Counted from the first letter of the stretch, positions 1 through 9,080 are shown. The stretch is 39,724 bases of DNA from Cyanobacteria bacterium QS_8_64_29 (GCA_003022125.1 PXQH01000062.1:1-39724); one strand, 5' to 3'. Numbers and translations are program-made. The notes: generated by a model from the sequence alone, not told the origin.

Positions 1-152
1 CGCAGCGGCAGCACGACTGCCCTGAGTGCGGCTATACCACGCACCGGGATGTTGCGGCCGCTCAGGTCATTAGTACCCGCGGGCAGCGGGGAATGGAAAC
101 AGCCCGTGGAGGGGATGCGCCGGGACGCCTTGGGGCGCTAGGTGGCACCTGA
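1..152 (+). CDS. tnpB: IS200/IS605-family TnpB (OrfB) transposase-associated nuclease, C-terminal end only
   Basis: Frame 3 reads open from the window edge to TGA at 150-152. The fragment contains CPECGYTTHRDVAAAQVI, which is the second half of the TnpB zinc ribbon (CPxCG) followed by the RuvC-III motif with its catalytic Asp (HRD, then a degenerate NAA region). The rest of the protein lies outside the window, so it is unknown whether the gene is intact. TnpB is an RNA-guided DNA nuclease that helps IS200/IS605 elements persist. The tail of about 25 residues after the RuvC-III motif is of ordinary length. The terminal hairpin of the element follows directly. Confidence 0.8.
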   Translation, partial: QRQHDCPECGYTTHRDVAAAQVISTRGQRGMETARGGDAPGRLGALGGT

Positions 153-160
153 TGAAGTGG

Positions 161-195
161 GAATCGCCGTCCTTTAGGGCGGCGAGGATGTCAAA
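161..195 (+). mobile_element. Right-end hairpin of the IS200/IS605-type element (probable omega-RNA 3' end)
   Basis: CGCCGTCC (165-172) pairs with GGGCGGCG (177-184) around a TTTA loop, with one G-T wobble, and is followed by GAGGATGTCAA. This hairpin and tail downstream of tnpB match the subterminal palindrome at the right end of IS200/IS605 elements. In this family the right end also forms the scaffold of the TnpB guide RNA, so the sequence just after about 195 would be the guide. The exact cleavage point (after TCAA, about 195) is inferred. Confidence 0.65.
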
Positions 196-227
196 ATGCC
201 CTCGCAGGCTTGCAGTCGGGATCGGCC

Positions 228-1433
228 ATGGGGCGCGCTAACAAAGCTGTCCTCGCTTACTCGGGCGGCGTCGATACCTCGGTTTGCATCCCCTACCTCA
301 AGCAGGAATGGGGGGTGGGTGAGGTCATTGCCCTCGCTGCCGATTTGGGGCAAGGCGAGGATCTGGAGGCACTGCGCACCAAGGCGCTGCAAGCAGGAGC
401 CTCGCACGCGCTGGTGGCAACGGCCACCGACCGCTTCGTTCGCGACTACGCCTTCCCGGCGATCCAAGCCAACGCCCTCTACGAAGACCGCTACCCGCTC
501 TCGACTGCCCTGGCGCGCCCGCTGATTGCCGAGTTGCTGGTGGAGACCGCCCACCAATACGGGGCAGATGCGGTCGCCCATGGCTGCACCGGCAAAGGCA
601 ACGATCAGGTGCGCTTCGATGTCTCGCTGATGGCGCTCGATCCCCAGCTAACCCGCCTGGCGCCGGCGCGGGAGTGGGGCATGAGCCGGGAAGCCGCGAT
701 CGCCTACGGCGAACGCTTCGGCTTACCGGCGCCTGTGGCCAAGGGCTCGCCCTACAGCATTGATCGCAACCTGCTCGGGCGCAGCATTGAGGCCGGCCCG
801 CTCGAGGATCCGGATGCAGAACCGCCAGAGGAAGCGTTTGCCCTCACCTGCGCTGCGACGGAGGCCCCCAATGCACCCGATTACCTCGAAATAACGTTCG
901 AGGGCGGCATCCCAACGGCGCTAGACGGCCAGGCGCTCGATCCCGTAGCGCTGATCGCGCAGCTCAACGAACGCGCCGGCCGGCACGGGGTGGGCCGCAT
1001 CGACATGCTGGAGAACCGCGTTGTGGGCATCAAATCGCGCGAGATCTACGAAACACCAGCGCTGTCGGTGCTCATTGCCGCGCACCGCGATCTGGAGAGC
1101 CTGACGCTCACTGGCGATGTCACCCAATACAAGCGCGGAGTCGAGGCCACCTACAGCCAGCTGGTCTATCAGGGCTTCTGGCACGGCCCGCTCAGGTCGG
1201 CCCTAGATGCCTTTGTGGGGCAGACCCAAGCCCGCGTTACGGGGACCGTCCGCCTCAAGTTGTTTAAAGGGAGCGCTACTGTGGTCGGGCGCCGCTCTCC
1301 CTACTCGCTCTACCAGCAAGATCTGGCAACCTACGGAACCGAGGACCAATTCGACCACAAGGCCGCCGAAGGTTTCATTACCATTTGGGGCCTGGGGACC
1401 AAGGTTTGGTCGCAGACGGGCTTGCGCGCCTAG
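228..1433 (+). CDS. argG: Argininosuccinate synthase
   Basis: ATP-dependent ligation of citrulline and aspartate to argininosuccinate, the penultimate step of arginine synthesis, in the cytosol. The 401-residue product has the usual length. The N-terminal ATP pyrophosphatase P-loop AYSGGVDTS is at residues 10-18, and [13 protein letters not shown] starts near residue 118. The C-terminal part keeps the SREIYETP and [11 protein letters not shown] segments typical of the family. ATG 228 is preferred over an in-frame TTG at 210 because the family starts just before the P-loop motif. The gene begins about 30 bp after the IS right end, so its promoter either lies in that short gap or comes from the element. 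Its TAG shares CTAG (1430-1433) with the opposing ycf34 stop. Confidence 0.97.
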   Translation: MGRANKAVLAYSGGVDTSVCIPYLKQEWGVGEVIALAADLGQGEDLEALRTKALQAGASHALVATATDRFVRDYAFPAIQANALYEDRYPLSTALARPLIAELLVETAHQYGADAVAHGCTGKGNDQVRFDVSLMALDPQLTRLAPAREWGMSREAAIAYGERFGLPAPVAKGSPYSIDRNLLGRSIEAGPLEDPDAEPPEEAFALTCAATEAPNAPDYLEITFEGGIPTALDGQALDPVALIAQLNERAGRHGVGRIDMLENRVVGIKSREIYETPALSVLIAAHRDLESLTLTGDVTQYKRGVEATYSQLVYQGFWHGPLRSALDAFVGQTQARVTGTVRLKLFKGSATVVGRRSPYSLYQQDLATYGTEDQFDHKAAEGFITIWGLGTKVWSQTGLRA

Positions 1434-1678
1434 GTGGGAACCGGCTCGCCCGGCCGCAGGCGCGCCCACTTGCCCGCCTCCTGTAGGAAGCTGTCGCAGC
1501 CAACGACATCCCACTCCATCTCGATGCTGTCTTGCTGGGGCCGGATGTGAACGTTGATGGTGGGATTGTCGGGCTCGAAATTGGGCGCGTCCGTCAGGTG
1601 CGGCTGCTGGTGCTGGGTCTCGACCGCGTGGTAGGTGGTGCAGCGATCGACGTAGTGACAGTTGACGCAGATGCACAT
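1430..1678 (-). CDS. ycf34: Ycf34 family iron-sulfur protein
   Basis: An 82-residue protein beginning [17 protein letters not shown], with cysteines at 2, 4, 7 and 13. This is the signature of Ycf34, a small protein conserved in cyanobacteria and red-lineage plastids. Published work on the Synechocystis homologue describes an iron-sulfur protein needed for normal photosynthetic electron transport; the cysteine cluster here fits that. The remainder ([27 protein letters not shown]) also matches the family. It is monocistronic, convergent with argG (4-bp CTAG overlap), and divergent from the CCA-adding enzyme, with only about 55-65 bp for both promoters. Confidence 0.9.
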   Translation of the reverse strand: MCICVNCHYVDRCTTYHAVETQHQQPHLTDAPNFEPDNPTINVHIRPQQDSIEMEWDVVGCDSFLQEAGKWARLRPGEPVPT

Positions 1679-1744
1679 GGCCCTGGATCGCGCTTTATCT
1701 TGCTAGCTTAGCTCACCCCCGGGCCATCGCGAGTGCCAGCCCGT

Positions 1745-3013
1745 ATGCCCAGCTCGCTCGAGGCAACGCCCCTATCGCCGCAGCAGTGGCCCTTCAATCT
1801 CAGCTGGCTGCCACCGCAAGCGCATTTGGTGGGGGGTGCCGTTCGCGATGCGCTGCTCGCTCGGCGGCAATCTCCCCTGGATTTGGACTTTATCGTGTGC
1901 GATGGCGCCATCGAGACGGCTCGCGCCATTGCCCGCCACTACGGGGCCGGTTTTGTCGTGCTGGATGCCGGGCGCCAGATCGCGCGGGTGGTGTTTGCTG
2001 GCGGCACGGTCGACTTTGCCTGCCTTGAGGGGGCAACGCTGGCCGCCGATTTGGCGCGGCGCGACTTTACGGTCAACGCGATCGCCTACGAACCGCGCGC
2101 GGGCGCAATCGTCGACCCGCTGCAGGGGCAAGCGGACCTGGAGCGCCGGTGCCTGCGCATGGTGGCCGCCGCCAACCTGCAAGCCGATCCGCTGCGCTTG
2201 CTGCGCGCTTACCGCCTGGCCGCCCAGCTTGATTTCGCCATTGAGGCGCAAACACGGGCCACTATCCGCCGCTGGGCCCCGCAATTGGCTCGGGTTGCAG
2301 CCGAGCGCGTCCAGACCGAGCTGCGCTACTTGCTAAGAGCCCCAGCGGGCAATGCCTGGCTGAAGGCAGCCGGCGCTGACGGTGTCCTATCGGCCTGGTT
2401 GCCCGATGCCGACGCGGCCGCTCTAGAATGTGCTGCCCGGGTCGATGGGGCGACTCGCTGGCTGAGCGAGCGCTGGCCGTCGCTGGCTCCCGAGCTGCAT
2501 GCCCCGCTAACCAACGATCCCACCGCGTGCTGGCCGCTGCTAGCCAAATTCGCCAGTCTGGCAGCTCCCAGCGCTGATCGCGCGCAAGCGCAGCTGGCGG
2601 CCTTGGGCCTCTCGCGGGCCGAGGTTCGCAGCGCCGCGACCGCCGTCCGCCACTGGGCGCGCGTGGCGGCGGCCCCGCGCTCGATCCGAGCGCAGTTCGA
2701 GCTGTTTCGGGCGGTGGGGGCCGCCTTTCCGGGGGTGGCCTTGCTGGTTGCCGCGGCCGGCAGCGATCGCGCAGCGATCACGCAGCTGCTTGATCGCTAC
2801 GCCCATCCGGGCGATCCGGTGGCGCATCCGCACTCGCCGGTCAGCGGCCGAGACCTGATGCGTGCGCTGGGCCTATCGCCCTCGCCCCAAATCGGCGAGC
2901 TGCTAACCGAGATTCAGCTGGCGCGCGCCTGCGGCGATATCGCAACGGCCGAGGAAGCACTGGCGTGGGCCGCCAGTTGGCTGGGCCAGCGCGCGCCCAA
3001 GACGGGCGACTAG
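1745..3013 (+). CDS. cca: CCA tRNA nucleotidyltransferase / poly(A) polymerase family protein
   Basis: Class II nucleotidyltransferase that adds or repairs the CCA end of tRNAs, needed here because the three tRNA genes in this window do not encode CCA. The head-domain motifs are present: VGGAVRDALL near the N-terminus, the catalytic LDLDFIV, RRDFTVNAIAYEP, and DPLRLLRAYRLAAQLDF in the neck. The body and tail are alanine-rich. In some bacteria the job is split between CC- and A-adding enzymes, and the sequence alone does not decide this. ATG 1745 is chosen; a GTG at 1733 in the same frame is possible. The stop shares CTAG (3010-3013) with ribE. Confidence 0.9.
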   Translation: MPSSLEATPLSPQQWPFNLSWLPPQAHLVGGAVRDALLARRQSPLDLDFIVCDGAIETARAIARHYGAGFVVLDAGRQIARVVFAGGTVDFACLEGATLAADLARRDFTVNAIAYEPRAGAIVDPLQGQADLERRCLRMVAAANLQADPLRLLRAYRLAAQLDFAIEAQTRATIRRWAPQLARVAAERVQTELRYLLRAPAGNAWLKAAGADGVLSAWLPDADAAALECAARVDGATRWLSERWPSLAPELHAPLTNDPTACWPLLAKFASLAAPSADRAQAQLAALGLSRAEVRSAATAVRHWARVAAAPRSIRAQFELFRAVGAAFPGVALLVAAAGSDRAAITQLLDRYAHPGDPVAHPHSPVSGRDLMRALGLSPSPQIGELLTEIQLARACGDIATAEEALAWAASWLGQRAPKTGD

Positions 3014-3699
3014 CCGTAGCCGTGCTCGGCCAAAAACGCTGGCGTAATGTCGCTGCTGCCTGCGGCTGCCGCTTGGGGATAGCCCAGCAGCTTGTCAGCG
3101 TATTTGCCCAACAGATCGCTTTCTAGGTTGACCCAGCTGCCGACGGCGAGTTGGGCCAGGTTGGTGCGGTGGTAGGTCAGCGGCACGACGGCCGCTTGGA
3201 ACCAGCGACCGTCGTGATCGCAGTCGGCGACGGTCAGGCTGATGCCGTTGACGGCCACGCTGCCTTTGGGCACCAGGTAGCGTGCGACCTGCCGCTGCCA
3301 CGCCTCGCCGCTCCCCGAGGGTGCGCGAAAGACCAACTCCCAGGCCCGCTCGGTGGCCCTCGCCTCGGCGAGATAGCCCACGCCATCCACGTGGCCGGTG
3401 ACAAAGTGGCCGCCTAGTTTGTCCCCCACCCGCAGGGCCGGTTCCAGGTTGACGGGGTCGCCACTTTGGCGGCGCTGGGCCAGAGCGCTGCGCTCGATCG
3501 TCTCGGGCGAGACCGTTGCCCTAAAGCCGCCAGCGCGCAGCGCTTCCACAGTGAGGCAAACGCCATCAACGGCAATGCTATCGCCCACCGCCAGCCCGGG
3601 CAGGATGGCAGCCTGGTCCTGAGCGTCAACCGTCACGACGGCGCGATCGGGGGCCGAGGGTACTAGGGTGCCTTGGGCGCAAACGAGGCCTGCAAACAC
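3010..3699 (-). CDS. ribE: Riboflavin synthase, alpha subunit type
   Basis: Converts two 6,7-dimethyl-8-ribityllumazine molecules to riboflavin. The two lumazine-binding repeats are visible: VFAGLV...GDSIAVDGVCLTVE...FRATVSPETIERS, then GHFVTGHVDGVG...VPKGSVAVNGISLTV. The family starts MFTGLI, which places the start at the GTG of VFAGLV (3699). The longer upstream frame (to 3774) encodes a basic extension with no family match and is not used. No Shine-Dalgarno sequence is evident. The length of about 229 residues is normal. Convergent with cca through a shared CTAG, and divergent from the bifunctional nuclease gene. Confidence 0.93.
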   Translation of the reverse strand: MFAGLVCAQGTLVPSAPDRAVVTVDAQDQAAILPGLAVGDSIAVDGVCLTVEALRAGGFRATVSPETIERSALAQRRQSGDPVNLEPALRVGDKLGGHFVTGHVDGVGYLAEARATERAWELVFRAPSGSGEAWQRQVARYLVPKGSVAVNGISLTVADCDHDGRWFQAAVVPLTYHRTNLAQLAVGSWVNLESDLLGKYADKLLGYPQAAAAGSSDITPAFLAEHGYG

Positions 3700-3861
3700 G
3701 GCGAATACAGAGACCAGCTGTAACGGATGGGACCGGCCGAAACGGATCGGGCGCACAACCCGGCCCCCTGCCATCTATCCTGATCGTTAGGAGCAACCAT
3801 AACGGTTTGCCCTGACCGCAGGCGAGGCCTTGCGTGCCGAGCGTTTTCAAGGGGCCAATCC

Positions 3862-4374
3862 ATGATCGAAATGAAAGTTGCCGGGATCGCGCTGGATGCC
3901 GTCACGCGCAGCCCGATCACGTTGCTGAAGGATGGTGCCGAGCGGCGCGCCCTACCGATCTACATCGGTCAGGATCAAGCCCGCTCCATCGTTGGGGCCC
4001 TGGAGCAGCAGCAACCGCCGCGGCCGCTGACCCACGATCTGATTGCCAACATTCTGGAAGCGTGGGAGATGGAGCTGGATCGCATCATCGTCCACTCGCT
4101 CCAGGACAATACCTTCTACGCGCTGCTGTGCTTGCGCCAAGGCGATCGCAGCCAGGAAATCGACTGCCGCCCCAGCGACGCGCTGGCGATCGCGCTTCGC
4201 ACCAACGCGCCCATTTGGGTGATGGAGGAGGTCGTTGCCGACGCCTCCATCCCGGTGGATCAGGACGCCGACGAGCAAGACCAACAGGCCTTTAAAGAGT
4301 TTGTCTCCAACGTCCGGCCGGAAGACTTCATCAAGCAGGGCGGCGGATCGGGCAGTAGCAGCGACTCAGCCTAA
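3862..4374 (+). CDS. Bifunctional nuclease family protein (DUF151)
   Basis: A 170-residue cytosolic protein starting MIEMKVAGIALDAVTRSPITLLKD and continuing RALPIYIGQDQARSI and IDCRPSDALAIALR, the conserved blocks of the DUF151 / bifunctional nuclease (BFN) family. Plant members have RNase and DNase activity; the cyanobacterial role is not established. The C-terminal 40 residues are acidic then Gly/Ser-rich and probably disordered. It is co-directional with the following aldo/keto reductase (20-bp gap), so the two may be co-transcribed. Confidence 0.9.
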   Translation: MIEMKVAGIALDAVTRSPITLLKDGAERRALPIYIGQDQARSIVGALEQQQPPRPLTHDLIANILEAWEMELDRIIVHSLQDNTFYALLCLRQGDRSQEIDCRPSDALAIALRTNAPIWVMEEVVADASIPVDQDADEQDQQAFKEFVSNVRPEDFIKQGGGSGSSSDSA

Positions 4375-4394
4375 CGGCAACTGGAGCTAGTCCC

Positions 4395-5528
4395 ATGCGC
4401 TACCGGCGGTTCGGTCGGACGGAACTGCCGCTCTCGGTCTTTTCGCTGGGCACCATGCGCTGCCTGGGGAACGAGTCAGAATCGGTGCAAACGCTAGAGC
4501 GGGCGCTCCAACAAGGCATCAACCATCTGGAAACGGCCCGCGGCTACGGTCAAAACGAGCGGCAGCTCGGGCGCGCGCTCCAGGCAGGATTGCCCGTACG
4601 GCGCGAGCAACTCTACATCACTACCAAGCTGCCGCCCACCCCCAATGCCGACGCCATGCGCCGCTGGATTGACGAGTCGCTGGCGCGCCTGCAGCTCGAT
4701 TATCTCGACTGCCTGGCCCTGCATGGGATCAACACCTGGACCCACCTCGATTGGATCGAGCGGGCCGATGGCTGCATGCAGGCTGTCGAAGAAGCGCTGG
4801 CCGACGGCCGCATCCGTAATGTGGGCTTTTCCACCCACGGCAGCCGCGAGCTCATCCTGGCCGCGATCGACACCGGGCGTTTTGCGTTTGTCAACCTGCA
4901 CTACTACTACTTTTTCCAGCACCACGAGCCGGCCATCGCTCGGGCAGCCGAGCAAGACATGGGGATTTTTATCATCTCGCCTGCTGACAAAGGCGGTCGG
5001 CTCTACGATCCGCCGGCCAAGCTGCAGCAACTCTGCCACCCCTTCTCGCCGCTCGCGCTCAACTACCGGTTTTTGCTCAGCGACCCGCGCATTACCACCC
5101 TCAGCATGGGACCGGCTAACCCCTCAGAGCTAGACGGGCCGCTGCAAGTCGCTGATCGCGACGGCCCGCTCGATAGCGCCGAGCGCGCCGCCTTGGCGCG
5201 GGTCGAGGCGCAGCTCGAGCAGGCGCTAGGCCCCGATAAGTGCAGCCAGTGCTACCAGTGCCTGCCCTGCCCCGAGCAAATCAATATCCCTGAGGTCTTG
5301 CGGTTGCGCAACCTAGCCGTTGCCTACGACATGCAAGATTACGGGCAGTACCGCTACCGCATGTTCGAAAATGCCGGCCATTGGTTCCCTGGGGCCAAGG
5401 GCAACCGCTGCACCGACTGCGGCGAGTGCCTGCCGCGCTGCCCGGAGAACCTCGACATCCCGCGCCTGTTGCGCGATACGCACCAGCGCCTAGGTGAGCG
5501 GCGCCGCCGCCTGTGGGAGAACGAGTAA
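4395..5528 (+). CDS. Aldo/keto reductase with C-terminal 4Fe-4S ferredoxin-like domain
   Basis: Residues 1 to about 275 form an aldo/keto reductase barrel (RYRRFGRTELPLSVFSLGTM, ITTKLPP, LDYLDCLALHGIN). The usual catalytic Asp position reads HLETARGYG, with Glu, as is common in this ferredoxin-fused subfamily. The tail carries two cysteine clusters, CSQCYQCLPCP and CTDCGECLPRCP, consistent with two 4Fe-4S clusters that could link NAD(P)H chemistry to iron-sulfur electron transfer. The substrate is unknown. ATG 4395 follows GGAGCTAGTCCC. The 3' end overlaps no neighbour, and a secreted hypothetical protein follows after 19 bp. Confidence 0.92.
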   Translation: MRYRRFGRTELPLSVFSLGTMRCLGNESESVQTLERALQQGINHLETARGYGQNERQLGRALQAGLPVRREQLYITTKLPPTPNADAMRRWIDESLARLQLDYLDCLALHGINTWTHLDWIERADGCMQAVEEALADGRIRNVGFSTHGSRELILAAIDTGRFAFVNLHYYYFFQHHEPAIARAAEQDMGIFIISPADKGGRLYDPPAKLQQLCHPFSPLALNYRFLLSDPRITTLSMGPANPSELDGPLQVADRDGPLDSAERAALARVEAQLEQALGPDKCSQCYQCLPCPEQINIPEVLRLRNLAVAYDMQDYGQYRYRMFENAGHWFPGAKGNRCTDCGECLPRCPENLDIPRLLRDTHQRLGERRRRLWENE

Positions 5529-5547
5529 CGTCGGGAGGGTCTTGGCA

Positions 5548-6042
5548 ATGCGCCCCTTCGCGCTAGCGCTTGTGGGATGGGTGAGCCTCATGGGGGGGTG
5601 GGGGGAGCTGGCATCGGCTCGCGTGGCAGCGTCCTCGGCAAGCTGCCAACCGCCCCCAGCCACAATCGAGGCAACCGTCAGCAGCGAGCGTCCCCCGCAG
5701 TCAGGGTTAGCCGTTCCCAGCCTGTGGTGGGCGCAAGCGCAATTCGATCCCGATAGCGGCTGCCTCATCAGGCGCTGGGTGGCCTATCCTGATCGCCAAC
5801 GCATCGATTTCATTGTCAACCGCCGGCGCTGGCGGCGCTTGGACTATCTGGACCGCTACCGCACGCTCAATCAGTTCGGCACAGTGGCTCGCTCCTACAG
5901 CTACGACCTCCAGGTCCTCGATGCCAAGCGGACGTGCCTGGCAACCTATCGCTGCCAGTTCCAGCGATCGCCACCCCGCTGCCGCGTTGCCTTTGGTTCC
6001 CTGTTGCAGCAGTACCTGCCAACCACCCCGGCCTCGCCCTAG
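5548..6042 (+). CDS. Secreted protein of unknown function
   Basis: A 164-residue protein with a hydrophobic N-terminus (MRPFALALVGWVSLMGGWGE, then ASA before the mature part), consistent with Sec export. The mature part has four cysteines and an Arg/Tyr-rich central block (FIVNRRRWRRLDYLDRYRTL), which suggests a compact disulfide-bonded domain. I do not recognise the family. ATG 5548 is chosen because GGGAGGGT lies just upstream and the signal peptide starts there; the frame is open further upstream into the previous gene. The stop TAG shares CTAG (6039-6042) with the convergent binding-protein gene. Confidence 0.75.
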   Translation: MRPFALALVGWVSLMGGWGELASARVAASSASCQPPPATIEATVSSERPPQSGLAVPSLWWAQAQFDPDSGCLIRRWVAYPDRQRIDFIVNRRRWRRLDYLDRYRTLNQFGTVARSYSYDLQVLDAKRTCLATYRCQFQRSPPRCRVAFGSLLQQYLPTTPASP

Positions 6043-7217
6043 CGCGCGGACTGGCGGATGCGGCGCCAGAGCGCTTGGTACTGCTGGCGCGCTGGCGTTG
6101 GCAGCGGTAGCAAGAACTCGCTGCGATCCAGCAGCGGCTGCGGCGGGTGGAGCAGTGGCTCCTGAGCCACCTCGCTCGGCAAGCGCTCGGCGGCCATGGC
6201 CGGCAGCAGCGGCGAGGCGGCGTTGCCCAACTGCGAAATTTGGCGGGCCGTTTGCAACTGCCAGCAAAAGCCAATCCAGTTGCCCAGCCGCGATCGCGCC
6301 TCCTGAGAGAGAGACTCCTTAGCCGCCGGTTTGACCCACAGATCCAGCCACAGCGCCGTGCCCGACTGGGGAAAAACCGCTTCAATTTGGGGGTAGCGCC
6401 GGCGCAGCGCTAGCAGATCGTGCGACCAACCCACCGCAGCCCACGTATCGCCCAGGATCAGCGGTTGCAGGTAGTGATTGCTGCTGTAGAACTTGACTTG
6501 GCGGTGCAGGGCTTGCAGCTTGCCCTCGAGCTGGGGCACTTGGCTCAGATCGCCCGTATTATACGAAGCGCCCAGTGCTTTGAGCGTCAGCCCGATGGTC
6601 TCGCGCGCGCTATCGAGCACCGAGATGCGATCGCGCAACTCGGGGCGCCAGAGGTCGGTCCAATCGCGGGGGCGCCAGCCCAGCGCGTCCAAGCGATCGC
6701 GATGGTAGGCAATCGCTGTGGCGCCCCAGCGGTAAGGCGCGCCCCAAATGGCACCACCCTCATCCGGCTGTCCTTGGGCATCGCGCCGCAGCGGCGCATG
6801 CCAGCGCGCTGGTAGCTGCGCCCAGTCTTGGAGCTCGGCCGCTTCAAAGGCGCGAATGGTGCCCTGTTGGATGGCCGGTTGCAGCCAATAGTCGCCTAGG
6901 GTTGCCAAATCGGCAACGGCCTCGGCACCACCGCCAAACGGCCAGAGGGCCCCAATGCCGGCTTGCTGTCCTGCCGAGTCCGCCTGGGCCTGCCACGCTT
7001 GCAAGCGCTCCCAAATGGTCCGGAGTTGGGGCTCGGGCGTGACGTTAAGGGCCGTATCGTTCCCGTGCTGCTGGCGGAATGCCGCCAAGACTTGCGGCGG
7101 CAGCGAATCCTGCAGCAGCCGCACGTCGAGGCCGCTGCGGGAGCGGCTGCAGCTGGCAGCAAGCGGGGCGAGGGCTAGGGCGCTCGTGCCCGCAAGAAAG
7201 CGGCGTCGGCTCGGCAT
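6039..7217 (-). CDS. PotD-like extracellular solute-binding lipoprotein
   Basis: A 392-residue ABC-transporter-type binding protein. The N-terminus MPSRRRFLAGTSALALAPL is a twin-arginine-like signal followed by LAASC, a lipobox with Cys about residue 23, so a membrane-anchored lipoprotein is expected. Segments such as IWGAPYRWGATAIAYHRDRL, WTDLWRPELRDRISVLDSARETIG and ILGDTWAAVGWSHDLLAL match the spermidine/putrescine-type (PotD/PotF) class. The ligand is unproven and no permease or ATPase of that class lies nearby. It is the last gene of a minus-strand run and starts 7 bp after cobT stops. Confidence 0.85.
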   Translation of the reverse strand: MPSRRRFLAGTSALALAPLAASCSRSRSGLDVRLLQDSLPPQVLAAFRQQHGNDTALNVTPEPQLRTIWERLQAWQAQADSAGQQAGIGALWPFGGGAEAVADLATLGDYWLQPAIQQGTIRAFEAAELQDWAQLPARWHAPLRRDAQGQPDEGGAIWGAPYRWGATAIAYHRDRLDALGWRPRDWTDLWRPELRDRISVLDSARETIGLTLKALGASYNTGDLSQVPQLEGKLQALHRQVKFYSSNHYLQPLILGDTWAAVGWSHDLLALRRRYPQIEAVFPQSGTALWLDLWVKPAAKESLSQEARSRLGNWIGFCWQLQTARQISQLGNAASPLLPAMAAERLPSEVAQEPLLHPPQPLLDRSEFLLPLPTPARQQYQALWRRIRQSAR

Positions 7218-7224
7218 GGCAAGC

Positions 7225-8340
7225 TCAGCTCGGTGGCGAAACGGCTTGATGGCGCTCGAGCATGCGCTCGATGGCGGTTAGGAGCTGCGGCTGCCTCCAA
7301 CCCAGATAGAGCGAGGCAGCGATGGCGCATCCACCAGCGCCAACGCCTTCTTTGACGCAGCCCCCTTCATAGGCGCGCAGTTGGGCATAACTGGCACGCG
7401 CGAGACTCAGCTGCGTTGCCAGCAGCCGCACCTGCCCCACGGCGCAGGCCAGTCCTACCGTATCGCTGGCGGCATCTTCGGCAACCCATCGCGTGGTCCC
7501 CACAGCCACGCGCTCTAGCTCGCCCGCCAAGCCATAGCGATCACTGAGCGCGCGCGCCAGCGCAAAAACGGCCAGCATTTGCGTTCCGCCAGCCAGCAGA
7601 ACGCCGCAGTGGCGGCTAGCTGCAATGGCCATCCCGGCAGCGGCAAGCTGCATGGGATCGCCCACCGCCGCCGCAACCGCCAGCGGATCGGCCCCGCGCG
7701 GTGCTAAACCGGCCCGCTGCAAGCCCCGCGCGGCCAGCTGCTGTTTCTGGGCGCCATTGCCGCCTGCATGGCTGCTGCTGACGCGCTGACTGCCGGCAAT
7801 CCCCAAGCCAGCCAGCAGGGCCAGTGCTGTAGTCGTGCCGCCCACAACGCATTCGCTGATGGCAAGGTAGCGACCGCGACCGGCTGCTTGGCTCCCCAAG
7901 CGGGTTCCCCAGGCCAAGCCACGCTCGAGCAACCGTTGGGCTACTGCCGGCGGTAGGGCCCGCCCGGTGCTGAGGCAGCGTGCCGGTTGTCCCCCCAAGC
8001 CGATCGTGGGGACGGCAGGCTGGCGTGCCAAGCCGGCATCGAATAGATAGATGGGAGCGGCTAGGGCTTCCACTAGCGCGCGCGCGACCAGTGCCGGCGA
8101 AGCCCCCACTGACAGTGGCGGCAGGGCGCAGTAAGGGGTTGCCTGCGGGCCGTTGGCCAAAAACTCGGCATCGGCGATCGCGGTGTTGCGGCGGGCCTCG
8201 GGCGTGCAACCCGCCGCCGAGATGCCGGAGACCGTTGCAGTCTCGGTAAAGCCCAGCACGCAAGCCAGCAGCGGCTGCCGGCCGCGATGCTGCTGCAACC
8301 ACTGCCGGCCGAACTCGGGGTGGGCGTAGGTGCCGATCAC
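7225..8340 (-). CDS. cobT: CobT-type nicotinate-nucleotide:dimethylbenzimidazole phosphoribosyltransferase family (TIGR00303/UPF0284)
   Basis: About 371 residues. GTG 8340 overlaps the upstream DUF2232 stop as GTGA, which fits translational coupling and the family start. Conserved blocks include PLLACVLGFTETATVSGISAAG, TGRALP, and SSHAGGNGAQKQQLAARGL. In cobalamin-type pathways CobT activates the lower-ligand base using nicotinate mononucleotide. Many cyanobacteria make pseudocobalamin, so the base could be adenine. The open frame continues upstream to 9390, but that extension is out-of-frame read-through of the next two genes. Confidence 0.85.
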   Translation of the reverse strand: MIGTYAHPEFGRQWLQQHRGRQPLLACVLGFTETATVSGISAAGCTPEARRNTAIADAEFLANGPQATPYCALPPLSVGASPALVARALVEALAAPIYLFDAGLARQPAVPTIGLGGQPARCLSTGRALPPAVAQRLLERGLAWGTRLGSQAAGRGRYLAISECVVGGTTTALALLAGLGIAGSQRVSSSHAGGNGAQKQQLAARGLQRAGLAPRGADPLAVAAAVGDPMQLAAAGMAIAASRHCGVLLAGGTQMLAVFALARALSDRYGLAGELERVAVGTTRWVAEDAASDTVGLACAVGQVRLLATQLSLARASYAQLRAYEGGCVKEGVGAGGCAIAASLYLGWRQPQLLTAIERMLERHQAVSPPS

Positions 8341-9080
8341 CCGCGGCTCCCCAACAGCGCTCGTACCCAGCGAGGTGGCTCCGGGATGGGGACTCCCAAG
8401 CGCCCTAGCAGTACCAACGACACCAGATGCACCACGAACGCGTACACCAGGTTCTCCACAAAGACCATCCCCAGGGCAGCGGTTTGGATGACGCCCAGGC
8501 TGGGCTGCGCGACGATCCCGAGCTGGATGAGCCCCCAATCGATCAACCCAGCGACTTGAGCGATGGTATAGCGCCACAGATCCTCGCCCACAAACACGGA
8601 TAGGAGGGCAATGCGAAAAAAAAAGCCCAAGGTTCCCAGCAGCGCGCCCACCGGCACCGAAAGCGGCCAAGGCACCCCGCGGCGCCACATGGCGCCGAAC
8701 TGGACGCCCATAACCCCGTAGGGCACCAGGTACAAAACGCTGCGCGGCGGTCCCATCAGGATCGAGAGCAAAAAACCAGTCGTTAGCGCGGCCATCCAAC
8801 CCGTACGCGCCCCCCAGCGCAGGTAGGCCAGGGCAATGGGCACGGGGAAAAAGATCCGCAGCAGCGGACCGGGCGGAAAGTAGGAATTGACCAGCCAGAT
8901 CAAGCTCGCCGTGCTGGCCAGAAAGGCGGTTTCGACTAGCGCTAGGGGCGCCTCGACTGGGGAGTGCGCCGAGCTCCTGGCCGATCGCTCGACTTCGGCT
9001 TCCTCGGCGGCATCGACCCAGTTGGGATCGGCGTTCTCCCGATGGGCCGCAGCATGGCGATGGTCGAATGCGTCGCTCAC
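8337..9080 (-). CDS. DUF2232 polytopic membrane protein
   Basis: A 247-residue protein with an acidic, His-rich cytoplasmic N-terminus of about 45 residues followed by six or so hydrophobic segments (LALVETAFLASTASLIWLV, then a GPLLRIFFPVPIALAYLRWG motif, and a C-terminal FVENLVYAFVVHLVSLVLL). The PPGPLLRIFFPVPIALAYLRWG stretch is characteristic of DUF2232 (YybS-like) proteins. This fold resembles ECF-transporter S components, but no substrate is known. It overlaps cobT by 4 bp (GTGA) and follows the natD gene by 21 bp, so these are probably one operon. Its pairing with a cobalamin gene invites a link to cobamide or precursor transport, which is inference. Confidence 0.85.
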   Translation of the reverse strand: MSDAFDHRHAAAHRENADPNWVDAAEEAEVERSARSSAHSPVEAPLALVETAFLASTASLIWLVNSYFPPGPLLRIFFPVPIALAYLRWGARTGWMAALTTGFLLSILMGPPRSVLYLVPYGVMGVQFGAMWRRGVPWPLSVPVGALLGTLGFFFRIALLSVFVGEDLWRYTIAQVAGLIDWGLIQLGIVAQPSLGVIQTAALGMVFVENLVYAFVVHLVSLVLLGRLGVPIPEPPRWVRALLGSRG

